A DNA stretch of 64,000 nucleotides from an uncultured Propionivibrio sp. (GCF_963666255.1 NZ_OY762657.1:248001-312000); one strand, 5' to 3'; counted from the stretch's first letter, positions 16,335 to 24,647 are shown. Program-made: numbers and translations. The notes: generated by a model from the letters alone, not told the origin.

Positions 16335-17217
16335 GCCCGAATACTTCGTTGGCCACAAAGCCTGCGGCGGCTGCGGCGGCAGCCTCGTCGTGCGCTGGGT
16401 ACTCAAGGTGCTCGGCGAACGCTGCCTCGTCGTCGTGCCGGCCGGCTGCATGTCGGCGGTCGGCTTCATCTATCCGCAGATGGCTTTCGGCGTGAACGCG
16501 ATGATCGCGCCCTTCGCCGCCACCGGCGCGGTGCTTTCCGGCATCGCCGCCGCAGTACGCGCCCGCGACGATCTCAAGGACGTCCATGTCGTCGGCTTCG
16601 CCGGCGACGGCGCCACCGCCGACATCGGCCTGCAGTCGCTCTCCGGCGCCCTCGACCGGCGCGAGAAGATCCTCTACATCTGCTACGACAACGAGGCCTA
16701 CATGAACACCGGCGTGCAGAAAAGCGGCGCGACGCCCTGGGGCGCCCGCACCTCGACCTCGACCGCCGGTTTCCGCCCGCCGCTGGCCGGCACCAAGAAG
16801 GACCTGCTGCGCATCGCCGCAGCGCACGGCATTCCCTACGCCGCCACCGCCAGCGTCGGCCATCCCGCCGACTTCCTGAAGAAGATACAGAAAGCCGCCG
16901 CCGTCGACGGCCCCGCCTTCCTGCACGTCTACGCGCCCTGCCCGACCGGCTGGGGCTGCGCCTCCGACAGCACCATCCGGCTCGGCAAGTCGGTCGTCGA
17001 CACCGGCCTGTGGCCGCTGGCCGAATGGGCGGACGGCCGTCTGACGCTGACGCGCAAACCGGCGCGCTTCGATCCGCTCGACAGCTATCTCTCCGAACAG
17101 GGCCGCTTTCGCACGCTCAGCGCCGCCGACATCGACGCCGTCGCCGCCTTCCGCGACGCGCAATGGGCGGGGATGCTCGCCTGGGAACGCGAGAGCGCGA
17201 CGACGCCGTCGTTATAA
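16300..17217 (+). CDS. 2-oxoacid:ferredoxin oxidoreductase, beta (TPP-binding) subunit
   Basis: A 305-residue PorB-type subunit. It has HKACGGCGGS (residue 19 onward, proximal-cluster cysteines), the Mg-TPP motif GDGATADIG with the following CYDNEAYMNTG segment (together about 104-140), and a fourth cysteine in CPTGWGC. This completes the four-subunit enzyme; all expected cofactor ligands are visible, so it should be active. The four-subunit type is oxygen-sensitive and typical of anaerobic metabolism, in keeping with the tungsten AOR elsewhere in the window. The sulfur promoter of the next gene begins only 9 bases after the stop. Confidence 0.93.
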   Translation: MTKKISIKTLPEPEYFVGHKACGGCGGSLVVRWVLKVLGERCLVVVPAGCMSAVGFIYPQMAFGVNAMIAPFAATGAVLSGIAAAVRARDDLKDVHVVGFAGDGATADIGLQSLSGALDRREKILYICYDNEAYMNTGVQKSGATPWGARTSTSTAGFRPPLAGTKKDLLRIAAAHGIPYAATASVGHPADFLKKIQKAAAVDGPAFLHVYAPCPTGWGCASDSTIRLGKSVVDTGLWPLAEWADGRLTLTRKPARFDPLDSYLSEQGRFRTLSAADIDAVAAFRDAQWAGMLAWERESATTPSL

Positions 17218-17226
17218 GCCGGAGGA

Positions 17227-17278
17227 ATATCGAACGAACAAGGAATTCCTTTGCCGGCCGGAACCGTCATCGTACAGT
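17227..17278 (+). promoter_or_regulatory. Weak copy of the sulfur-regulon promoter module before the serine hydrolase
   Basis: ATATCG (17227-17232, identical to the cysK copy), 12 bases, ATTCCTTT (17245-17252; two changes from ATTCGTTC), 20 bases, TACAGT (17273-17278). Spacing is exact but the boxes are degenerate. It ends 38 bases before ATG 17317. Confidence 0.45.
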
Positions 17279-17316
17279 GGTGCCTCACCGACACGACCCA
17301 CACGCACGGAGCGACC

Positions 17317-17904
17317 ATGAGCCTTCCCCCCGTCCTGATCGTCCCCGGCCGCGGCAACAGCGAGGCCGGCCACTGGCAGACCCTGCTCGAACACTCGATC
17401 GCCGGCGCCACCCGCGTCGACCAGGCCTGGAACGACAATGACATAGTCACCTGGGCGGAAAACATCGACCAGGCGGTGCTGCAGACCGAACGCGCGCCGC
17501 TCGTCGTCGCCCACAGCTTCGGTTGCCTCGCCGCCGCCTATGCCCAGATCGTGCTCGGCACGCCGATCGGTGCGACGCTCTTCGTCGCCCCCGCCTCGCC
17601 CGAGCGCTTCGGCCTCGATCCCGAATTATTCGCCCGTCCGCTTGGCCGTCCCGGCCTGCTCGTCGCCAGCGAAGACGATCCCTGGTTGTCCTTCGCCGCC
17701 GCCAACGCCTTCGCCGAACATTGGCGCATTCCACTGATCAGCCTCGGCCGCGCCGGACACGTCAACGCCGCCTCGGGCTACGGCCACTGGCCCTTCGGCG
17801 AAGCGCTCGCCGAAACACTGCGCAACGACCTCGACGCGATCCAGTCGGTCTGCGCCCGCCGGCCTGCCCCTCAAGGCGCCCAGGGCGTACAGATCGCCGC
17901 CTGA
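17317..17904 (+). CDS. RBBP9/YdeN-type small alpha/beta hydrolase
   Basis: A 195-residue serine hydrolase of the RBBP9 family. The nucleophile is in AHSFGC, the acid in SEDDPW and the histidine in GHVNAASGYGHW, all at the usual family positions, so the triad is complete. ATG 17317 (GGAG upstream) is chosen because the fold begins at PPVLIVPGRGNSEAGHW; an in-frame start 22 codons upstream would overlap the promoter. Family substrates are poorly known (small esters or amides). It ends in a strong terminator and carries a weak copy of the sulfur promoter. Confidence 0.88.
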   Translation: MSLPPVLIVPGRGNSEAGHWQTLLEHSIAGATRVDQAWNDNDIVTWAENIDQAVLQTERAPLVVAHSFGCLAAAYAQIVLGTPIGATLFVAPASPERFGLDPELFARPLGRPGLLVASEDDPWLSFAAANAFAEHWRIPLISLGRAGHVNAASGYGHWPFGEALAETLRNDLDAIQSVCARRPAPQGAQGVQIAA

Positions 17905-17929
17905 CGCCAGCAACACGCCCCCTGCTTCG

Positions 17930-17956
17930 CCGCCGGCCATCGCCGGCGGTTTTTTT
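17930..17956 (+). terminator. Rho-independent terminator after the serine hydrolase
   Basis: Perfect 8-base arms CCGCCGGC (17930-17937) and GCCGGCGG (17942-17949), a 4-base loop and seven T (17950-17956). It closes the transcription unit before the MetQ operon. Confidence 0.92.
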
Positions 17957-18015
17957 GCGCGTTCGATCGCGCCCGCCTCCGCCAGAAAACACATTTGGCA
18001 TATAGCCGACGGCGT

Positions 18016-18068
18016 ATAAGACAATCAGATATTAATCGTTCCGTTGGCGATAGCGCCGTCGCTACACT
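18016..18068 (+). promoter_or_regulatory. Sulfur-regulon promoter module of the metQ operon
   Basis: ATAAGA (18016-18021), 12 bases, AATCGTTC (18034-18041), 21 bases, TACACT (18063-18068). This copy has one extra base between box and -10 element. It lies 34 bases before the MetQ ATG. Confidence 0.7.
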
Positions 18069-18101
18069 CGACGCATCGCTATCAACCACGGAGAACACTT
18101 C

Positions 18102-18968
18102 ATGAAAATCGCATCCCTGCTACGCGGCCTCGCCCGTACCGCCGCTGCCCTGTCGCTTGTCGCCGGCATCCACGGCGTCGCCTACGCCCAGGCAACGCCG
18201 CACACCATCGTCTTCGGCGTCGCACCCGGCCCCTACGGCGACCTGATCAAGCAGGCCATCGCGCCGAGCCTGGAAAAAAAAGGCTATCGGATCGTCGTCA
18301 AGGAATTCAGCGACTACGTGCAGCCCAACCTCGCACTGGCGAACGGCGCGACCGACGCCAACCTCTTTCAGCATGGCGTCTATCTGGAGAAATTTTCCGC
18401 TGACAAAGGCCTGAAGCTCTCGCCGCTGATCCGTGTGCCGACCGCCGGTCTCGGCCTTTACTCGAACAAGATCAAATCGCTCGACGAACTGAAGAAGGGC
18501 GATGTCGTGACCCTGGCCAACGACCCCACCAACCTCGCCCGCGCCCTGCGTTTCCTGGCCAAGCTCGATCTGCTCAGTTTCAAGAAGGACATCGACCCGA
18601 CCAAGGCGTCCGAAAAGGACATCGACCAGAACCCGCGCGGCCTCGTCTTCAAGCCGCTTGAAGCCGCCCAGTTGCCGCGCACGCTCGACACCGCCGCCGC
18701 GTCGGTGGTCAACGGCAACTTCGCCATCGCCGCCGGCCTCGACCTCAACAAGGCGCTCAAGCTCGAAGTGCTCGACGAAAACCTCAAGAACCTCGTCGCC
18801 GTCAAGACCGAGGATCTCGACAAGCCCTTCGTCAAGGACATCAAGGCGGCCGTCGAATCGGAAGAATTCATCGCCGTCGTCACCGACCCGAAGACGCCCT
18901 TCGCCTCGTTCCAGCGCCCGGAATGGCTGGTCGCCCGCCTCGCCCACCGGCATACGACGAAGAAATAA
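18102..18968 (+). CDS. metQ: MetQ/NlpA-family periplasmic substrate-binding protein
   Basis: A 288-residue binding protein of the MetQ (NlpA) family, partner of a MetNI importer. Residues 1-30 form a Sec signal peptide ending AYAQA; there is no lipobox cysteine, so it should be a soluble periplasmic protein rather than the usual lipoprotein. The mature chain starts with TIVFGVAPGPYGDLIKQAI, the normal first strand and helix. GGAGA precedes the ATG. It is followed by a creatininase-type amidohydrolase and then MetN and MetI. Substrate could be methionine or another sulfur compound; the sulfur promoter module supports the latter class in general. Confidence 0.9.
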   Translation: MKIASLLRGLARTAAALSLVAGIHGVAYAQATPHTIVFGVAPGPYGDLIKQAIAPSLEKKGYRIVVKEFSDYVQPNLALANGATDANLFQHGVYLEKFSADKGLKLSPLIRVPTAGLGLYSNKIKSLDELKKGDVVTLANDPTNLARALRFLAKLDLLSFKKDIDPTKASEKDIDQNPRGLVFKPLEAAQLPRTLDTAAASVVNGNFAIAAGLDLNKALKLEVLDENLKNLVAVKTEDLDKPFVKDIKAAVESEEFIAVVTDPKTPFASFQRPEWLVARLAHRHTTKK

Positions 18969-19051
18969 CCGTCGTCGCACAGGCCCGCCAACGATCGCCC
19001 CGCACGGCAGGCCCCCGGGCCTGCCGTGCCTCTTAAAAGGAAGGTTTTCCC

Positions 19052-19954
19052 ATGTCCCAACCCGTCATCTTCGAATCGCTGACGCTCGACGTCGCCGTCG
19101 ATCTCGCCAGGAATCGCGGCATCATCATCATTCCGGTAGCCACCACCGAGGCCCACGGCGACCACCTGCCGCTCGGCACCGACACCTATACGGCCGAATG
19201 GATCGCCGAAGAACTGAGCCGCCGCACCGGCCTGCCGGTGCTCTCGCCGACGCCGATCCGCGCCGGCACGTCGCCGACCTTCCACTACGACCTCAACGGC
19301 GACCCGATCCCCGGCACGCTCGCCATTTCGCAGCAGACGATGGCCGGACTGATCAAGGACATCGCCCGCGGCCTCTGGGCGACCGGCTTCCGCAAGCTGA
19401 TCTTCGTGCAGGGCCACGGTCAGGAACCGAATTTCCAGGTGATCGCCCACGAAACCGCGACCGAATTGCGCCGCGAAGGCAAGAACCTCTTCATCGCCGC
19501 AGCGACCTACTGGGAACTCGCCGCCGAAACGCTGCGACGCGAACTGTCGACGCCCTTCTACCATTCGGGCGAGGAAGAAACGAGCAACGTGCTGTTCGTC
19601 CGGCCCGACCTTGTCAAACTCGACAAGGTCACCGGCAAGACCTACCGCCCGCTCATCGACAAGTCGCTGCTCAAGCGCTCGATCACGCAGGACGAAACCG
19701 AAACCTTCCAGGTCTTCGACATCGCCCAGGTGCTGCCCATCCCGCAGCCCGGCCACCTGAGCCGCGGCGGCATCGGCACTACCGAGGAAATTCTCTCGGC
19801 GACGGCGGAAAAAGGACGCAAGGTGCTCGAACGCGCCACCGAACGCTACCTCGACCTCATCCGCGAACTCGAGGAACGCTACGCGCCGCAGGAAGTCCCC
19901 GGTATCGACGTGCGTGCCTATCCCGAGCAGAAACGCTTCGGCGTCGCCTACTGA
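19052..19954 (+). CDS. Creatininase-family amidohydrolase inside the Met transporter operon
   Basis: A 300-residue protein of the creatininase superfamily. The binuclear metal ligands are visible: TEAHGDHLPLGTDT (Glu, His, Asp, about residues 34-47), GHGQEPN (about 129-135) and HSGEEETS (about 173-180). Members hydrolyse small cyclic amides or formamides (creatinine, formamidopyrimidine intermediates, mycofactocin precursor). It lies 83 bases after metQ and 7 before metN, so it is co-transcribed with an importer and probably processes the imported compound. An AAAAGGAAGG ribosome site precedes ATG 19052. The substrate is unknown; a sulfur-containing lactam, hydantoin or amide would fit the context but is only an inference. 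Confidence 0.88.
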   Translation: MSQPVIFESLTLDVAVDLARNRGIIIIPVATTEAHGDHLPLGTDTYTAEWIAEELSRRTGLPVLSPTPIRAGTSPTFHYDLNGDPIPGTLAISQQTMAGLIKDIARGLWATGFRKLIFVQGHGQEPNFQVIAHETATELRREGKNLFIAAATYWELAAETLRRELSTPFYHSGEEETSNVLFVRPDLVKLDKVTGKTYRPLIDKSLLKRSITQDETETFQVFDIAQVLPIPQPGHLSRGGIGTTEEILSATAEKGRKVLERATERYLDLIRELEERYAPQEVPGIDVRAYPEQKRFGVAY

Positions 19955-19961
19955 AACCGCC

Positions 19962-20978
19962 ATGATCGAACTCGATGACATTTCGGTAGCCTTCGCCGCC
20001 AAGGGCCAGCACGTCCAGGCGGTGAAGCATGCCTCGCTGCGCATCCGGGCCGGCGAGATCTTCGGCATCGTCGGCTCCAGCGGCGCCGGCAAGAGCACGC
20101 TGCTGCGCACGATCAACCTGCTCGAACGTCCGGACAGCGGCCGCGTGCGCCTCGACGGCCAGGACATCACCGATCTCAAGGGCGCCGCGCTGCGGCGTGA
20201 ACGCCAGAAGATCGGCATGATCTTCCAGCACTTCAACCTGATGCACACCTGTACGGTGCGCGAGAACGTCGCCTTCACGCTGCATATCGCCGGCGCCACA
20301 CGCCAGGAGATCGACCGCCGCGTCCCCGAACTGCTCGGGCTCGTCGGCCTTTCCGACAAGGCCGAAGCCTATCCCTCGCAGCTCTCGGGCGGACAGAAGC
20401 AGCGCGTCGGCATCGCCCGCGCCATCGCCAACCATCCGGAAGTGCTGCTCTGCGACGAACCGACCTCGGCGCTCGACCTCGAGACCTCGGCGGCGATCCT
20501 CGAACTCCTGCGCGAGATCAACACCCGGCTCGGCATCACTATCGTGCTGATCTCGCACGAGATGGCGGTGATCAAGAAAATCTGTACGCGGGTGGCGGTG
20601 ATGGACCAGGGCGAGGTGATCGAACAGGGCGATGTCTATGACATTTTCGCGACGCCGCAGCACGCCTTCACGCAGCAACTCGTCGAGCATACCTTCAACC
20701 TCGAACTGCCCGAGCGCGTGACGCGCGACCTGCAGGGCACGCTATTGAAGATTCTCTTCCTCGGCGAGCGCGCCGAGCATCCGGTGCTGTCCGAAGCGAC
20801 GCTGCGCTACGGACTCTCGGTCAACATCCTGCACGGCAAGATCGAGTACATCAACCATCGGCCGATCGGCCTCCTGATCGCCCTGTTGCGCGATCGCGGG
20901 GGCGGTCCCTCGCGCATCGACGAGGCGGTCGACTTCGTGCGCAACAGCACGGCCCGTGTGGAGATCCTTCATGCTTGA
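19962..20978 (+). CDS. metN: MetN, ATPase of a MetNIQ-type importer
   Basis: A 338-residue ABC ATPase. Walker A GSSGAGKST (about 37-45), signature LSGGQKQR (about 142-149) and Walker B VLLCDEPTSALD (about 162-173) are intact. A C-terminal NIL/ACT domain (about 260-338), the allosteric methionine-binding domain that marks MetN, is present. ATG 19962 is used because upstream in-frame codons overlap the creatininase gene. It overlaps metI by 8 bases. Confidence 0.94.
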   Translation: MIELDDISVAFAAKGQHVQAVKHASLRIRAGEIFGIVGSSGAGKSTLLRTINLLERPDSGRVRLDGQDITDLKGAALRRERQKIGMIFQHFNLMHTCTVRENVAFTLHIAGATRQEIDRRVPELLGLVGLSDKAEAYPSQLSGGQKQRVGIARAIANHPEVLLCDEPTSALDLETSAAILELLREINTRLGITIVLISHEMAVIKKICTRVAVMDQGEVIEQGDVYDIFATPQHAFTQQLVEHTFNLELPERVTRDLQGTLLKILFLGERAEHPVLSEATLRYGLSVNILHGKIEYINHRPIGLLIALLRDRGGGPSRIDEAVDFVRNSTARVEILHA

Positions 20979-21636
20979 AATCATCATTGACCTCTGGGGC
21001 GACCTGCTGCCGGCCTTCGGCGAAACCTTCCTGATGGTCGCCGTATCGAGCTTCTTCGCCATCGCCGGCGGCCTGCCGCTCGGTTTCCTGCTCTACATCA
21101 CCGAACGGCGGCTGTTCTGGGACAACCAGGCGGCGCAGCGGATCGGCAGCTTCGTCGTCAATGTCGTCCGTTCGCTGCCTTTCGTCATCCTGCTCGTCCT
21201 GCTGCTGCCCTTCACGCAATGGGTGCTGGGCACGACGATCGGACCGACGGCCGCCTCGGTGCCGCTCTCGGTCGCGGCCATCGCCTTCTACGCGCGGCTC
21301 GTCGAAGGCGCGCTCTGCGAAGTCGATGCCGGCATCATCGAAGCGGCGCAGGCTTTCGGCGCCAGCCCGGCGCGCATCATCTTCGGCGTGCTGCTGCGCG
21401 AGGCGCTGCCCGGCTTCCTGCGCGGATTGACGATCACGTTGATCAGCCTGATCGGCTACTCGGCGATGGCCGGCATCGTCGGCGGCGGCGGCATCGGCGA
21501 CCTGGCCATCCGTTTCGGCTACTACCGCTACCAGACCGACGTCATGATCGTCACCGTGCTCGTGCTGATCCTGCTGGTGCAGCTCGTGCAGATGCTCGGC
21601 GACTGGGCGGCGCGGCGGGCCGACAAGAAGAACTGA
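20971..21636 (+). CDS. metI: MetI, permease of a MetNIQ-type importer
   Basis: A 221-residue permease with five predicted membrane helices and the EAA loop EAAQAFGASPARI followed by LLREALPGFLRG (about residues 130-155) that docks on MetN. ATG 20971 (GGAG upstream) lies inside the last codons of metN. A strong terminator follows 24 bases after the stop, so the operon is metQ, creatininase, metN, metI. Confidence 0.94.
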   Translation: MLEIIIDLWGDLLPAFGETFLMVAVSSFFAIAGGLPLGFLLYITERRLFWDNQAAQRIGSFVVNVVRSLPFVILLVLLLPFTQWVLGTTIGPTAASVPLSVAAIAFYARLVEGALCEVDAGIIEAAQAFGASPARIIFGVLLREALPGFLRGLTITLISLIGYSAMAGIVGGGGIGDLAIRFGYYRYQTDVMIVTVLVLILLVQLVQMLGDWAARRADKKN

Positions 21637-21659
21637 ACCGGACACAAAGTCGCCGTGAA

Positions 21660-21691
21660 AAAGGGCAGCCATCCGGCTGCCCTTTCTTTTT
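21660..21691. terminator. Bidirectional terminator between metI and the ligase gene
   Basis: Perfect 11-base arms AAAGGGCAGCC (21660-21670) and GGCTGCCCTTT (21675-21685), 4-base loop, with T-rich sequence 3' (to 21691) and a matching A-rich 5' side (21658-21662), so it can stop both convergent units. Confidence 0.92.
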
Positions 21692-21727
21692 GCACGCCGG
21701 GCGGCCTTGCGACCGCCCCGCCCGATC

Positions 21728-23062
21728 TCAGCTCCACACCCCCTGGCGACGATCCTCGACGCGCTTGGCCTTGTGCGTCGCGCGCGGCAGCGATTCCGGC
21801 GACAGGATCCGGACTTTCGCCGAGACGCCGGTCACCGACTGCAACTGGCGGGAGAAACGCGTGACCAGCTCGGCATCGTCGCCGGCAAACGCGGCGGCCC
21901 GCTCGATCTCGACGGTGAGCTGGTCGAGATGGTTTTCGCGCTCAACGACGAGCCGGTATTCGCCGGTCAGATCGTGATCCTTGCGCGCGATCGCCTCGAT
22001 GTCGCTGGGAAAGACGTTGACGCCCTTGATGATCAGCATGTCGTCAAGACGGCCATGGACACCGAGCATGCGCATCGAGGTTCGGCCGCAGGCGCACGGC
22101 TCGGAGGTGAAGGAAACGATGTCGCCGGTGCGGAAACGGATCATCGGTCGCGCCGTTTTCTTCAGCGTCGTCAGCACCAGTTCGCCGCGTTCGCCTTCGC
22201 GCACGGGTTCGTCGGAATCGGGATCGAGCACCTCGACGAGGATGTGGTCCTCGGCCCAGTGCAGCCCGTTCTTTTCCTCGCACATGCCGGCGCAGGAACC
22301 GAAAATATCGGACAGCCCGTAATAGTCATAGACCGAGGCACCCCACAGCGATTCGATGCGCTGCCGCGTCTCCGGGATTGACCCGCCCGGCTCGCCCGCG
22401 ACGAAAATGCGTTTGACATTGAGGTCGCGACGGATGTCGATGCCTTCCTTGACGGCGGTTTCGCCGAGATACCAGGCATACGACGGCGTCGTCCAGATGG
22501 CGGTGACCTGAAACTGGCGCAGGATCGCGAGCAGGCGCTCGGACGGCACCGTGCCGGCGTGAATCGACAGTGCGCCGAGCTTCTGCGCACCGAGCACGCA
22601 GGGGCCGCCGACGAACAGGGAAAAATTCAGCGAGTGGCAGTAACGGTCCTCGGGACGCAGGCCCGACGACCAGAACTGCCGCGCCTCATAGTCGATCCAG
22701 TCGTCGAAATCCTGGGCGGTGAACGGCGATGCCGTCGGCACGCCGGTCGATCCGCTCGATGCCGAGATATAGACGATATCCCGTTCAGGTACGGCGACGA
22801 GATCGCCGAAGGGCGGGACGGCCAGCTGGCGGTCGCGCAGCACACCCTTGCGGATGAACGGGAAGCGGCGAATGTCGTCGAGACTGTTGAGCTGGTCGGG
22901 ATGCGCGCCAGCGGCGTCGAAGCTCGCCCGGTAATGCGGCGAATGATGATAGGCGTGATGCAGGTGCTGGCGGAGCAGATGCAGCTTGAGCGTATCCCAG
23001 TCGCTCCGCGACTGGGTCTCGAGCCGCTCGTCCCAATAGGGTCGGTCGCTTGCTTTTGTCAT
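21728..23062 (-). CDS. PaaK-like acyl/aryl-CoA ligase (AMP-forming), unknown substrate
   Basis: A 444-residue member of the phenylacetate-CoA ligase branch of adenylate-forming enzymes. The phosphate loop is ISASSGSTGVPTA (about residues 97-109); YDYYGLSDIFGS (about 238-249), RFRTGDI (about 304-310) and the hinge GRLDDMLIIKGVNVFP (about 332-347) are conserved. The C-terminal ligation lysine region is present (PRATHKAKRVED). GAGGAA precedes ATG 23062. It has its own sulfur promoter module although the rhodanese gene lies just upstream on the same strand. True PaaK genes sit in phenylacetate clusters; here the context is sulfur metabolism, so a thio- or sulfonated carboxylic acid is a possible substrate. 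Confidence 0.85.
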   Translation of the reverse strand: MTKASDRPYWDERLETQSRSDWDTLKLHLLRQHLHHAYHHSPHYRASFDAAGAHPDQLNSLDDIRRFPFIRKGVLRDRQLAVPPFGDLVAVPERDIVYISASSGSTGVPTASPFTAQDFDDWIDYEARQFWSSGLRPEDRYCHSLNFSLFVGGPCVLGAQKLGALSIHAGTVPSERLLAILRQFQVTAIWTTPSYAWYLGETAVKEGIDIRRDLNVKRIFVAGEPGGSIPETRQRIESLWGASVYDYYGLSDIFGSCAGMCEEKNGLHWAEDHILVEVLDPDSDEPVREGERGELVLTTLKKTARPMIRFRTGDIVSFTSEPCACGRTSMRMLGVHGRLDDMLIIKGVNVFPSDIEAIARKDHDLTGEYRLVVERENHLDQLTVEIERAAAFAGDDAELVTRFSRQLQSVTGVSAKVRILSPESLPRATHKAKRVEDRRQGVWS

Positions 23063-23089
23063 GATTTCCTCGGCTGGATGAATGCAGCC

Positions 23090-23141
23090 AATCTAGCAAG
23101 CGGCCTGACGCGATGGAACGAAGAAAAACTTCGTTCCTTAT
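23090..23141 (-). promoter_or_regulatory. Sulfur-regulon promoter module of the PaaK-like ligase gene
   Basis: In gene direction: ATAAGG (23141-23136), 12 bases, CTTCGTTC (23123-23116), 20 bases, TAGATT (23095-23090). The spacer itself contains the reverse copy, so that GGAACGAAG and CTTCGTTCC form perfect 9-base arms around five bases (23115-23137). Confidence 0.8.
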
Positions 23142-23168
23142 ACGGCTTTCATCATGACAGAAGCCTGA

Positions 23169-23663
23169 TCAGTGCGACCACGGCAAACCGCGCACTTTCC
23201 AGCCGGCGACGACGCGCCGTCCGTCGGCGTTCTTGTCGCCCTCGAAGCCCTCAAGCACATTGAAGCAATTGCGATAACCGGCTTCGGCGAGAAATTCGCC
23301 GGCCTCGCGCGAACGCACGCCAGAACGGCAAAGCAGCAGGATGAGGTCGGTGGTGACAAAACGATTCTTGACGTCGCGCAGGAAGCGGGGATTGAGTGCC
23401 CAACCGTCATAGAGACGCCACTGGATGTTGACCGCCTCGGGAACGCTGCCGACGAGCGTCAGTTCTTCTGCGGTGCGGATATCGACAAGCGTCGCCCCCG
23501 GCGCCTCCTGCACCACCCGCCAGGCTTCCTCGGGGGTCAGCAGACCGCGATAGGCGATCCCCTGCGCCCGCGCCCGGTTCTCGGCCCGGTGAATGACTTC
23601 CTCGATGCTTTCCGACACGCGCCGCTCGTCGATGCGAACGACATTGCTTGCGACTGAAGACAT
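23169..23663 (-). CDS. Rhodanese-type sulfurtransferase
   Basis: A 164-residue single-domain rhodanese. The active-site loop is LLCRSGVRS with catalytic Cys112, and the substrate-side motif VDIRTAEEL is present. It should carry persulfide sulfur between donors such as cysteine desulfurase or thiosulfate and acceptors. AAGGAG precedes ATG 23663. A copy of the sulfur promoter lies 57-108 bases upstream. Rhodaneses are recurrent companions of family 2A encapsulin loci, which fits delivery or release of stored sulfur. Confidence 0.92.
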   Translation of the reverse strand: MSSVASNVVRIDERRVSESIEEVIHRAENRARAQGIAYRGLLTPEEAWRVVQEAPGATLVDIRTAEELTLVGSVPEAVNIQWRLYDGWALNPRFLRDVKNRFVTTDLILLLCRSGVRSREAGEFLAEAGYRNCFNVLEGFEGDKNADGRRVVAGWKVRGLPWSH

Positions 23664-23719
23664 GATCGACTCCTTCGATACGATGACGATGAAATCCCTG
23701 TGAAGAGATTGTTGACGTC

Positions 23720-23771
23720 ATGCTAGCGCCGCCCGTCGCTCGCCCGAACGAATTTATCCCGATGAGCTTAT
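23720..23771 (-). promoter_or_regulatory. Sulfur-regulon promoter module of the rhodanese gene
   Basis: In gene direction: ATAAGC (23771-23766), 12 bases, ATTCGTTC (23753-23746), 20 bases, TAGCAT (23725-23720). The distal box overlaps the stop codon of the EAL gene upstream. Confidence 0.78.
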
Positions 23772-24637
23772 GCCGCAAATGAATATCGCCGTTCCGGCGA
23801 CGACGGCACCGCGGCGTTCGGGCGAAGATGCGACATCAGTTCGTTGGTCGGCCGCCCATAGTGGAATCCTTGCAGATAGTCGGCGCCGGCATCCACCGCG
23901 ATGTCGTGCTGCGCAGCAGTCTCGATGCCTTCGCAGACGGCGATGGCACCCAGTTCCTGGATGATCTCGACGATCTTCGGCAGGATCCGGCGGGCGCGCG
24001 GATTCTGCTCGGCCTGCACGATCAGCGAGCGGTCGATCTTGACGATGTCCGGCGTGAGCTGCCACAGGCGGTCGAAATTCGAATGCGCGCAGCCAAAGTC
24101 GTCGATGGCGATCCGGAAGCCCCGGCTGCGATAGGCAAGGATCGCCTCCTGCAAACGCAGGAGATCGCCGACATGCGCTTCAAGGATTTCGAGCACGATC
24201 TGGTGCGGCGTCAGACCGCAATAGCCGAGCAATTTCTCGAAGGTACTGCCGTGCCCGGTATCGACGCGCATCAGGTGGCGTCCGCTGACGTTGAGAAACA
24301 GATCGCCGGCGGCGGCATCCTGGTTGAAGAAATTGATCGCGTGGACGACGCGGCACAGGCGATCGAGATAAACCACCTGATCGGGCGTATCGGCACGCCG
24401 GAACGCCTCGGCCGGCGATAACGGCGAATCGTTCGCGTCGCGGGCGCGCAGCAGCGCCTCGAAAGCCACCGGCCGCAACGTATCGGCCGACAGGATCGGC
24501 TGGAAGGCGCTGTAGAGGCGCATGCCGCCGAAACCGCCGAAGATGCCGGTATCGTCAAACTGCAGCGACGGCGCCTGGCCCGGCAGATAGCGATTCCAGG
24601 CGGTGAAATAGCTCAAGACCTTGTCATGGACGAGCAT
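23768..24637 (-). CDS. EAL-domain c-di-GMP phosphodiesterase
   Basis: A 289-residue protein with a short N-terminal part and a near-complete EAL domain: FEALLRAR (EAL motif), LNVSGRHL (Asn), VLEILEAH (Glu), AIDDFGCAHSN (DDFG), VKIDRSLI (Lys), CEGIET (Glu) and QGFHYGRP. All catalytic positions are present, so it should hydrolyse c-di-GMP. ATG 24637 is chosen for its GAGG site and because longer starts overlap the gene upstream by 100 bases. It follows the degenerate EAL gene by 10 bases in one operon. Confidence 0.88.
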   Translation of the reverse strand: MLVHDKVLSYFTAWNRYLPGQAPSLQFDDTGIFGGFGGMRLYSAFQPILSADTLRPVAFEALLRARDANDSPLSPAEAFRRADTPDQVVYLDRLCRVVHAINFFNQDAAAGDLFLNVSGRHLMRVDTGHGSTFEKLLGYCGLTPHQIVLEILEAHVGDLLRLQEAILAYRSRGFRIAIDDFGCAHSNFDRLWQLTPDIVKIDRSLIVQAEQNPRARRILPKIVEIIQELGAIAVCEGIETAAQHDIAVDAGADYLQGFHYGRPTNELMSHLRPNAAVPSSPERRYSFAA

Positions 24638-24647
24638 GCATGCATCC

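Noticed and set aside
17214-17239. ATAAGC followed after 12 bases by GAACGAAC before the serine hydrolase
   Set aside because: The second box has the wrong orientation and no -10 element lies 20 bases further on. A better, though weak, copy is offset by 13 bases (17227-17278) and was listed instead.
17957-18101. Possible SAM riboswitch before the metQ operon
   Set aside because: The region is too short and contains the promoter module; no SAM riboswitch conserved core was seen.
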